From Aeromonas rivuli (GTDB taxonomy: Bacteria > Pseudomonadota > Gammaproteobacteria > Enterobacterales > Aeromonadaceae): 64,000 nt of DNA. The notes below the pieces were generated by a model. That model made no database searches and was not told where the DNA came from. It saw only the letters and a list, made by a program, of their open reading frames with translations. Every line of letters begins with the position of its first letter. Position 1 is the stretch's first letter. The position numbers and the translations under genes are program-made. Where the stretch lies: NCBI RefSeq assembly GCF_000820045.1, contig NZ_CDBJ01000027.1:1-64000 (forward strand). Reading direction: 5' to 3'. Below, one piece after another: positions 57,158 to 64,000 of the stretch.

Positions 57158-58687
57158 ATGATGCCAAGACACGCTCTTCGACCACTTACCCTCGCCTCCA
57201 CCCTGCTGCTGGGCGCTTGTAGCGCCCTGCCGCCGGAGGTTTATACCCAGCAGGATAAACAAGACAGGATCCGCCTGGACCGAAAACTCATGTATGGCCA
57301 GCAAGAACCTGTCACTCATCCCATCACCTTCTACGAGGCGGCGGCCCGGGCGCTCAAATACAACCTGGACTATCGCCTCAAGCTGATGGAAGGCGCGCTG
57401 GCCTCGGATCTCCATGACCTCTCCAGCTATGAGATGCTGCCCCGAGTGGTCGCCTCGGCCGGTTACGCCAGCCGCAGCAATGAGTCGGGCGGCACCTCGA
57501 TCGGCATCGAGGACGGGGAAGAGAGTCTGCGGGCCTCAACCTCTCAGGAGCGCTACCGCGACCTGAGTGGTTTGGGGCTGAGCTGGAGCCTGCTCGATTT
57601 TGGCGTGGCCTACTACCGCAGTCAGCAGAAGGGGGATCAGGTGATGATGGCCGAAGAGCGTCGTCGCAAGGTCTCCCAGAACGTGCTGCAGGATGTGCGC
57701 AGTGCCTACTGGCGCGCCCTCGGCGCCCAGCGGTTGCTGCCTCAGGTCGACAAGCTGATGACCCGCACCCAGATGGCCCTCGACTCGGCCCGTCAGGCCG
57801 AAACTCAGGGGTTGATGCCACGGCAAGAGGCATTGGCTTACCAACGAGCACTGATCGACTCCGTCTCCCTGCTCAACCAGCGTCGTCAGGATCTGGAGTT
57901 CGCCCGCGCCGAGCTCTCCGCCCTCATGTCCCTGCCCCCCGGCAGCGAGATGGTGCTGGCCGACGACCCCGAGCCCAGTCTGCCGATCCTGACCCAACGG
58001 GTTGATAATCTGGAGCAGATGGCCCTGGAGAACCGCCCCGAAATCATGGAAGAGTGGTATCGCAAGCGCGCCAACCAGCAAGACATCAAGATCGCCAAGG
58101 CGGAGCTGTGGCCCAACGTGGGGCTGAACTGGGGTTACAACTACGACTCAAACAAATATCTCTACAACAACCACTGGTCCGAGGCGGGGTTGCAGGTCTC
58201 CCTCAACCTGCTCAAGTTCCTGCAACTGCCCGCCATCTGGGGCATGGAAGAGTCGCAGGAAGCCACCGATGATGCACGCCGGGTCGCCCTCTCCATGGCG
58301 GTGCTGACCCAGGTCAGGGTCGGGGTGCTGCGCTATAACCTGGCCTCCCAGGAGGTCGCCTTCGCCGACGAGAGCCTGCGGGTCGATGAGAGCCTGCTCA
58401 GCTATGCCCAGGCCGCCAGTACCAGCCGTCAGGGTTCCGAACTCGAGGTGATCCGGGCCGAGGGGCGTTACCTGCTGTCGCGCTATCAGCGCGAGGCCGC
58501 CTACTCCCAAGCCCAGGCGGCCTGGGGCCGTCTCTACAACTCGGTCGGCCTGGATGTGCAACCGGATGAGATCGCCCAGAACGACATCAAGACCCTGTCT
58601 CATGCCATCGAAGTGACCATGAAGCGCCAGGCAAGCCAGGAACTGATTGGTACCAATAGAGGAGTTCCCTATGCCCTTGCACGCTAA
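57158..58687 (+). CDS. TolC-like outer-membrane lipoprotein
   Basis: About 509 aa. The N-terminus has a lipobox LLLGAC, so it is probably lipidated, unlike classical TolC. Long helical hairpins (YRKRANQQDIKIAKAELWPN; RQGSELEVIRAEGRYLLS) match the TolC/OEP family. Start ATG 57158 or 57161, with AAGGA upstream. It begins 12 bases after the adhesin stop and overlaps the first HlyD-like gene by 17 bases, which points to a single transcript. Confidence 0.88.
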   Translation: MMPRHALRPLTLASTLLLGACSALPPEVYTQQDKQDRIRLDRKLMYGQQEPVTHPITFYEAAARALKYNLDYRLKLMEGALASDLHDLSSYEMLPRVVASAGYASRSNESGGTSIGIEDGEESLRASTSQERYRDLSGLGLSWSLLDFGVAYYRSQQKGDQVMMAEERRRKVSQNVLQDVRSAYWRALGAQRLLPQVDKLMTRTQMALDSARQAETQGLMPRQEALAYQRALIDSVSLLNQRRQDLEFARAELSALMSLPPGSEMVLADDPEPSLPILTQRVDNLEQMALENRPEIMEEWYRKRANQQDIKIAKAELWPNVGLNWGYNYDSNKYLYNNHWSEAGLQVSLNLLKFLQLPAIWGMEESQEATDDARRVALSMAVLTQVRVGVLRYNLASQEVAFADESLRVDESLLSYAQAASTSRQGSELEVIRAEGRYLLSRYQREAAYSQAQAAWGRLYNSVGLDVQPDEIAQNDIKTLSHAIEVTMKRQASQELIGTNRGVPYALAR

Positions 58688-59465
58688 GCCCGGGCGCCCA
58701 TTCGGGCCCTGGCTGTGGTTGGCGCTCATGCTGCCCCTGACGGCCCAGGCCGAGAGTCCCACCCCGGCCACACCACCGCCCCTCAACCTGGGCGCGGCCC
58801 AGGATGATCCCAATGCGATCCGCATCCTGCTCGCCGCCGAGCTGGAGGCCACCCTCTCCAGCCAGATGAGCGGCACCCTGGGCGAACTCCAGGGACGGCT
58901 CGGCCAAACGGTGAAGAAGGGGGCCACCCTGGCCCGTTTCGACTGCCGGGAGGGAGAGGCGCAGGCCAGGGTCGCCCGCGCCGAATTGCAGATGGCTCGC
59001 CAGGATCTCAGTGCAAAAAAGAGCCTGCGCAAGCTTGATGCGGTCGGCGATCTCGAAGTCGCCATCGCCGCCACCGGGGTACAGCGGGCCGAGGGGGCCG
59101 ATGCCCTGGCCCGTACCCGCAGCAGCTATTGCGACGTCAAGGCACCCTTTGCTGGCCGCATTGCCCAGGTACAGGCCAAGCCCTATCAGACCATGAGCGC
59201 CGGCACCCCGCTGTTCGACCTGGTCAGTGATGGCCCGCTCAAGGTAAGGCTCAACGTGCCCTCCCGCTTGCTACCCACCCTCAAGGAGGGCCAATCCCTC
59301 GAGGTCAGCGTGCTCGAGACGGGCAAAGCCTACCCGGCCAAGGTGAGCCGGATCAATGCCAGGGTCGATGCCGTGGCCCAGACCGTCGAGCTGGAGGCCA
59401 AATTGGAGGCATCCTATCCCGAGCTGGTCGCCGGCATGAGTGGCGTCGCCCGCCTGACCCAATGA
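58671..59465 (+). CDS. HlyD/RND-type periplasmic adaptor
   Basis: 264 aa from ATG 58671, with AGAGGAG upstream. Signal peptide ending AQA. A lipoyl/barrel-sandwich half (MSGTLGELQGRLGQTVKKG), short helical hairpin, second half (CDVKAPFAGRIAQVQAKPYQ) and a beta-barrel domain. The hairpin is short, more like RND adaptors than classical HlyD. Start overlaps the TolC-like gene; its end overlaps the next gene by 4 bases. Confidence 0.87.
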   Translation: MPLHAKPGRPFGPWLWLALMLPLTAQAESPTPATPPPLNLGAAQDDPNAIRILLAAELEATLSSQMSGTLGELQGRLGQTVKKGATLARFDCREGEAQARVARAELQMARQDLSAKKSLRKLDAVGDLEVAIAATGVQRAEGADALARTRSSYCDVKAPFAGRIAQVQAKPYQTMSAGTPLFDLVSDGPLKVRLNVPSRLLPTLKEGQSLEVSVLETGKAYPAKVSRINARVDAVAQTVELEAKLEASYPELVAGMSGVARLTQ

Positions 59466-60802
59466 CGGAACGCCTCCCCTCTCCCCAGCTGCTGCTGGCC
59501 CTGACCGCGCTGCGGGACAGGGCCATGGCGGCGACCAGTCTCAACGCCCTCGCCTTCTCCATGGCCAATGACCTCTATCAGTTGTTGCCCTTCCATCAGG
59601 CCCTGGTCTTCGCCCACCACGGTCAGGCCCAGGAGCTGCTCTGCGTCTCGGGTTTGGCCCGCCCGAGCGAGGACTCGCCCTACCTTATCTGGCTGGAGCA
59701 GGCGAGCCGCTGGATCAATGAGCAGCTGGTCGACAGCGCACCGCGCTGGCTGGCAAGGGAGGCGCTCGACCTGCCCGAATCGCTGGCCGATGGCTGGAGT
59801 GAATGGTGGCCGGACGGCGTCTTGTGCATCCCCATCCAGCAGGCAGAGGGGACCAGGCTCGGCCTGGTCTGTCTGCTGCTCGAGGCTGAGCCGCCCGAAG
59901 CCCTGCTGACCCTGATGCAGGGGGTCTGGCAGACCTGGGCCTACTGCTGGCATAGCCTGACTCACAAGCCACGCCTGCTGGGTTGGCGCCCGAGTCGACG
60001 CCAACTGCTGCTGCTGGCCCTGGTGGCCGGGCTCATGCTGCTCATCCCTGTGAGACAGAGCGCCCTGGCACCGGCCGAGATAGTGTCGCGCCAGAGTCAG
60101 GTGATCAGCAGTCCGCTGGCGGGGGTCATTGCCGAGGTGGCGGTGCGTCCCAACCAGGCAGTCAGTGCCGGTACGCCGCTGTTTCGACTCGATGAGACCA
60201 CCCTTCGCAACCGCGCCGAGGTGCTGACCCAGGAGGTCGCCGTCGCCGACGCCGAGCTGCTTGCCGCCAGCCAGCGCGCCTTCGACAATCCCCAGAGTCG
60301 GCGCGAGCTGACCCTGCTCAGCGGCCGCGCCCAGCAGAAACGGGCCGAGCTCAACGGCGTCCAGTTGCAGCTCGGTCGCAGCCAGGTTGTGGCCCCCGCC
60401 GCCGGGGTCGCCGTGTTCAGCGATGCCAATGACTGGCTCGGCAAGCCGGTGGTGACCGGGGAGCGCATCATGCAGCTGGCAGATCCCACCCGCCCCGCCA
60501 TGCGCATCCATCTGCCGGTGGCCGATGCCATCGCCCTTGAGCCCGGCGCCGAGGTGGCGCTCTTCCTCACGGCTTACCCCTTGCAGCCCCTGCGCGGCAA
60601 GATACTGGAGACCAGCTATCAGGCGCAGACCAACGCCGAAGGGGTGGTTGCCTATCGCCTGCTGGCCAGCATAGAGGAAGCCCCCGCCCACGCCCGGCTT
60701 GGTCTGCACGGCACCGCCAAGCTCTATGGCGAGCGCGTGCTGCTCGGCTACTATCTGCTGCGCCGCCCCCTGGCCGCCCTGCGGGCCTGGAGCGGGCTCT
60801 GA
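59462..60802 (+). CDS. HlyD-like adaptor with N-terminal GAF-like domain
   Basis: 446 aa. About residues 1-165 form a soluble domain resembling GAF folds (VLCIPIQQAEGTRLGLVCLL). One membrane helix lies near residues 178-198 (QLLLLALVAGLMLLIPV), then HlyD-type lipoyl and barrel regions (SSPLAGVIAEVAVRPNQAVS). A cytoplasmic sensor-like domain on an inner-membrane adaptor is unusual. Overlaps neighbours at both ends in ATGA-type junctions. Confidence 0.82.
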   Translation: MTERLPSPQLLLALTALRDRAMAATSLNALAFSMANDLYQLLPFHQALVFAHHGQAQELLCVSGLARPSEDSPYLIWLEQASRWINEQLVDSAPRWLAREALDLPESLADGWSEWWPDGVLCIPIQQAEGTRLGLVCLLLEAEPPEALLTLMQGVWQTWAYCWHSLTHKPRLLGWRPSRRQLLLLALVAGLMLLIPVRQSALAPAEIVSRQSQVISSPLAGVIAEVAVRPNQAVSAGTPLFRLDETTLRNRAEVLTQEVAVADAELLAASQRAFDNPQSRRELTLLSGRAQQKRAELNGVQLQLGRSQVVAPAAGVAVFSDANDWLGKPVVTGERIMQLADPTRPAMRIHLPVADAIALEPGAEVALFLTAYPLQPLRGKILETSYQAQTNAEGVVAYRLLASIEEAPAHARLGLHGTAKLYGERVLLGYYLLRRPLAALRAWSGL

Positions 60803-62901
60803 TGCTGGATCCCGCCGACTTCCCCCTGCCAGCCCTGCGTGACGATCTGCAGCTCTGTCCAACCGGCCGCAACCCGGATGGGGAACCGGCCTGGCTGATC
60901 CAGGACAAGGTCGTCAATCGCTTCTACCGTATCGGCTGGTTTGAGTTCGAATGCCTGGTTCGCTGGGCCGGACAGACCCCCCGCCGCTTGCAGCAGGCCA
61001 TCGCCGCCGAGACGGCCCTGCACCCCGAGGTGGAACAGATATTGGGTTTTTGCCAGTTCCTAGAGCGCCACCAGCTGCTGCGCCCCAGTCCCCAAGCCGT
61101 GGAGCGACTGCGCCTGGCGAGCGAGGGCAAAGCCTGGCTCACCGGCCGCTGGTGGCTGCACCACTACCTCTTCTTCCGGGTGCCGCTGCTGCGCCCCCAG
61201 GCCCGGCTGCAAGCGCTGGCTAGCCGGCTCAGCTGGCTGTTCCACCCCCTCACCGGCTGGCTGGTAGTGGGCGCCAGTCTGCTTGGCATACTGCTGGTAT
61301 TGCAGCAGTGGGATCAGTTCAGCCATGCGGTGGTGGAGTCGTTCTCCCTCGATGGACTGCTGAGCTTCGCCCTGGCGCTGGCCCTGGCCAAGACGCTCCA
61401 TGAGATGGGCCACGCCCTGGTGGCGACGCGCCAGGGGGTCAGGGTTGCCCACATGGGAATAGCCTTCGTGGTGCTCTGGCCCATGCTCTATACCGACACC
61501 AGCGAGAGCTGGAAGCTGGCGCACTCCCGTCAGCGACTCGCCATCGCCAGTGCCGGCATACTGACCGAGCTGGCCCTTGCCGGGCTCGCCACCCTGGGCT
61601 GGGCCCTGTGCGCAGACGGGGCGCTGCGCAACGGCCTGCTCTATCTCGCCACCACCAGCTGGATACTGTCCCTCGCCCTCAACGCCAGCCCCTTCATGCG
61701 CTTCGATGGTTATTTCATCCTCTCGGATCTGCTCAACTTCCCGAACCTGCATGAACGGGCCTCGGCCCTGGCCCGGGTCGCCATGCGCCGCCGTCTGCTC
61801 GGCCTGATGGAACCCTGGCCCGAGCCCTTCCCCGCATCCAAACGCCGCCTGCTGATCATGTTCGCCATGGTGACCTGGCTCTATCGACTGGTGCTCTTCC
61901 TCGGTATCGCCGTCGCCGTCTATTTACTCTTCTTCAAGCTGCTCGGGATCCTCTTGTTCTGCGTCGAAATCAGCTGGTTCATCCTCCTGCCCGTCTGGCG
62001 GGAGCTCAAACATTGGTGGCAGGAGCGGGCCAAGGTCGCCCGGCCTCGTCGGCTCTGGCTCGGCCTTATCCTGATCACCCTGTTCACCCTGCTGGCCCTG
62101 CCCTGGCACAGCGAGATCAAGGGCAGCGGCGTGGCCCGTGCCGAGCGGCAGCTGCCGGTATTTACCCCTTTCCCCGCCCAGCTGGACGCCCTGCGACCCA
62201 CAGGCCCGGTCAAGGCGGGGGAGCCGCTGCTGCAACTGGTGGATCCTGATCTGGCCTGGAAGGTGCAAAGCAATGAGCAGAGCATACAGAGCTACGGCGC
62301 TCGCCTGGGCGGCATGGTGGATGATCCCCTGGGGCTCAATGAGCAGACGGCGACGAAAGAGCGGCTGCGGGTGCAATACCGGGAGGCGAGTGCCACCCGC
62401 GCCGAAATTGCCCGGCTCAAGTTGCAGGCGCCCTTCGATGGCCTCTGGCTGGATGTGGATCCCCAATGGCAGCCGGGCCAGTGGCTCAACAGCGAGCAGG
62501 CGGTCGGCATACTGATCGATCCCGACCACTGGCAGCTCGATGCGTATGTGGCCGCCGACGATGTGGCCCGCCTGCAACTGGGCAGCCCGGTGCGCTTCTA
62601 CCCGGACGGTGTCCCCACTCCCCTCTTGGGCACCCTGGTCGACATAGCCCCCACCCGGGCTGGCAAGATCAAGTATCCCATGCTCAGCTCCCACTTCGGC
62701 GGCCCCATCGCCACCAGCAATCAGGGGCAGGATCTGGTGCCCACTCAGACCCTGTTCCTGGTGCGCGTCCAGCTCAATCAGGCCCCCGCCAGCTTGCGCG
62801 AAACCCGGGGCAAGGTGGTGCTGAGCGGCAGCGAGCGCAGCCTGCTCGGCGAGGCGGCGACCCAGCTCGCCTCGGTGTTGCTACGGGAGAGCGGCTTCTA
62901 A
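60802..62901 (+). CDS. M50-type metalloprotease fused to HlyD-like domain
   Basis: 699 aa. N-terminal ~110 residues may be a PqqD-like winged helix. The membrane region holds the zinc motif HEMGH at residues 200-204 and the distal FDGYF with Asp302, as in site-2-protease-like enzymes. The C-terminal part (from about residue 450) is HlyD-like: FTPFPAQLDALRPTGPVKAG, then LKLQAPFDGLWLDVDPQWQ. It starts at the stop of the preceding adaptor. Could process or move the adhesin; no ABC ATPase is present nearby. Confidence 0.86.
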   Translation: MLDPADFPLPALRDDLQLCPTGRNPDGEPAWLIQDKVVNRFYRIGWFEFECLVRWAGQTPRRLQQAIAAETALHPEVEQILGFCQFLERHQLLRPSPQAVERLRLASEGKAWLTGRWWLHHYLFFRVPLLRPQARLQALASRLSWLFHPLTGWLVVGASLLGILLVLQQWDQFSHAVVESFSLDGLLSFALALALAKTLHEMGHALVATRQGVRVAHMGIAFVVLWPMLYTDTSESWKLAHSRQRLAIASAGILTELALAGLATLGWALCADGALRNGLLYLATTSWILSLALNASPFMRFDGYFILSDLLNFPNLHERASALARVAMRRRLLGLMEPWPEPFPASKRRLLIMFAMVTWLYRLVLFLGIAVAVYLLFFKLLGILLFCVEISWFILLPVWRELKHWWQERAKVARPRRLWLGLILITLFTLLALPWHSEIKGSGVARAERQLPVFTPFPAQLDALRPTGPVKAGEPLLQLVDPDLAWKVQSNEQSIQSYGARLGGMVDDPLGLNEQTATKERLRVQYREASATRAEIARLKLQAPFDGLWLDVDPQWQPGQWLNSEQAVGILIDPDHWQLDAYVAADDVARLQLGSPVRFYPDGVPTPLLGTLVDIAPTRAGKIKYPMLSSHFGGPIATSNQGQDLVPTQTLFLVRVQLNQAPASLRETRGKVVLSGSERSLLGEAATQLASVLLRESGF

Positions 62902-62940
62902 GCCTCATCCCTTCCATCTGCCGACATAAATCGCAGACAT

Positions 62941-62965
62941 AAAAAAAACCGGCCATAAGGCCGGT
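62941..62965 (-). terminator. Rho-independent terminator of glk
   Basis: ACCGGCC / GGCCGGT stem with a 4-base loop. On the minus strand it is followed by eight Ts, about 130 bases past the glk stop. Confidence 0.82.
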
Positions 62966-63095
62966 AAATACAGTTCAGGCTTTGTCAGGTGACAAACACA
63001 CTCAGCGGGTGACTCGCTACTCCGCGTCCTGCGGACCTCACGGGTCTTGAATGCGTGGGTTCACTATAAGCCGCCGTGGCTTAATTGGGGCTGAA

Positions 63096-64000
63096 TCAGA
63101 GCGCTATCCCCATGGCCTGACGCAGATAGGCCCCCGCCCCGAGCAGACCCGGTCCCTGATGGGTGATGAGGAAGACCGGGATCTCCTTGAGATAGGGCTT
63201 GAACCGCCCCTTGTCTTCGAAGGCCACCCGAAAACCCGAGGCGAGGAAGAACGCCTGGAAGCGCGGCACTATGCCGCCAGCAATATAGACGCCGCCGAAT
63301 GTGCCCATGTTGAGCGCCAGATTGCCCGCGAAACGCCCCATCAAGACGCAGAACAGGCTAAGGGTGCGGCGGCAATCGAGGCAGTCACCCGCCAGCGCCC
63401 GCTCTGTGATGTCTTTTGGCGCCAACTCGGCAGGCTCGCGACCATCGGACTTGACCAGGCCGCGGTAGAGATTCACCAGCCCGGGACCTGAGAGGAAGCG
63501 CTCGGCCGAGACATGACCCAGCTCGGCGCGCATCACCTGCAACACCGCATCCTCTTCTTCCGTGTTGGCGGCAAAGTCCGTGTGCCCCCCCTCTCCCGGC
63601 AGGCTCAACCACTGTCCCGCCGCCTGCACAAGATGCGCGACCCCAAGGCCGGTGCCCGCACCATAGATGGCCACCGGCTTGCCAGCCTGAGCCTGGCCGC
63701 CACCGAGCTGGATCCTGTCATCTTCGCCAAGCACAGGCACGGCCATGGAGACGGCGGTGAAGTCATTGATCACCAGCAGACGAGCCAGTCCCAGGTCGGC
63801 CTGCATCTGGGCGATGGAGAACTCCCAACTGTGGTTGGTCATCGCCACCCAGTCGCCATTGACCGGGCAGGCGATGGCGATGCACGCCTCGCTCACCGGC
63901 ACCTGATGTTCGGCGAGATAGAGGCGGATCACCGCCTCGAGGGAGGGGTGCTCCAATCCGGAATAGGTCTTGGGCAAGGTGATGGTGCCCGAGCTCAATT
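63096..64000 (-). CDS. glk: Glucokinase (5' end outside window)
   Basis: ATP-dependent phosphorylation of glucose to glucose-6-phosphate. About 301 codons; the N-terminal ~20 residues with the phosphate-binding motif lie beyond base 64000. Visible E. coli Glk-like blocks: [72 protein letters not shown] and the Cys pair in [14 protein letters not shown]. Ends with [17 protein letters not shown]. Apparently intact otherwise. Confidence 0.93.
   Translation of the reverse strand, partial: LSSGTITLPKTYSGLEHPSLEAVIRLYLAEHQVPVSEACIAIACPVNGDWVAMTNHSWEFSIAQMQADLGLARLLVINDFTAVSMAVPVLGEDDRIQLGGGQAQAGKPVAIYGAGTGLGVAHLVQAAGQWLSLPGEGGHTDFAANTEEEDAVLQVMRAELGHVSAERFLSGPGLVNLYRGLVKSDGREPAELAPKDITERALAGDCLDCRRTLSLFCVLMGRFAGNLALNMGTFGGVYIAGGIVPRFQAFFLASGFRVAFEDKGRFKPYLKEIPVFLITHQGPGLLGAGAYLRQAMGIAL

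Noticed and set aside
1..64000. CRISPR array, rRNA or tRNA genes
   Set aside because: No regularly spaced direct repeats with unique spacers were found outside the VCBS-coding region, and no rRNA or tRNA sequence was recognised. The element targets rimO, not a tRNA.

Overview
The window is a gammaproteobacterial chromosome segment of moderately high GC. Its gene content and order fit an Aeromonas-like organism: a polar flagellar/chemotaxis block in fli-flh-fliA-che order, an ACR3/ArsJ arsenic operon, a PhoP/PhoQ-like two-component system and glucokinase. The genus is inferred from protein resemblance only. No rRNA, tRNA or CRISPR array was seen.

Bases 1-21452 (minus strand) hold a nearly unbroken flagellar export, basal-body and chemotaxis block. 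In transcription order it is fliE-F-G-H-I-J-K-L-M-N-O-P-Q-R, flhB, then flhA-flhF-flhG-fliA-cheY-cheZ-cheA, with cheA cut by the window start. Two well-formed sigma-54 promoters drive it, one before fliE and one before flhA. Small degenerate copies of the 3' ends of cheZ and flhB lie just downstream of those genes.

Bases 21526-30468 hold a hypothetical gene, a SYLF/Ysc84 lipid-binding-type protein, an arsenic operon (arsR, tyrosine-phosphatase-like gene, GAPDH, arsJ, acr3, arsC) and a divergent SulP permease plus universal stress protein pair.

Bases 30850-39357 are an AT-rich element of about 8.5 kb inserted into the 5' end of rimO. An 11-bp direct repeat flanks it, and a large serine recombinase sits at its right end. 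The first 21 codons of the old rimO are stranded at the left end. At the right end the element supplies a new start codon and a near-synonymous N-terminus, so full-length RimO is still encoded. Cargo includes a membrane protein, a DUF1311 exported protein, a small resolvase with palindromic sites, a conserved hypothetical, and a P-loop protein preceded by a promoter and terminator-like leader.

Bases 40823-43156 are five small accessory genes of lower GC on the minus strand. From 43705 onward come phoP/phoQ-like genes and a giant LEPR-motif/DUF4347/VCBS-repeat surface protein gene of about 11.2 kb, broken by one in-frame TGA and one 1-base frameshift. It is followed by a tightly overlapping set for export or processing: a TolC-like outer-membrane lipoprotein, two HlyD-like adaptors and an M50-protease/HlyD fusion, without any ABC ATPase. 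A 5'-truncated glucokinase gene on the minus strand closes the window.

The two most notable systems are the gene-restoring rimO element and the ATPase-less adaptor/M50 apparatus linked to the giant adhesin.
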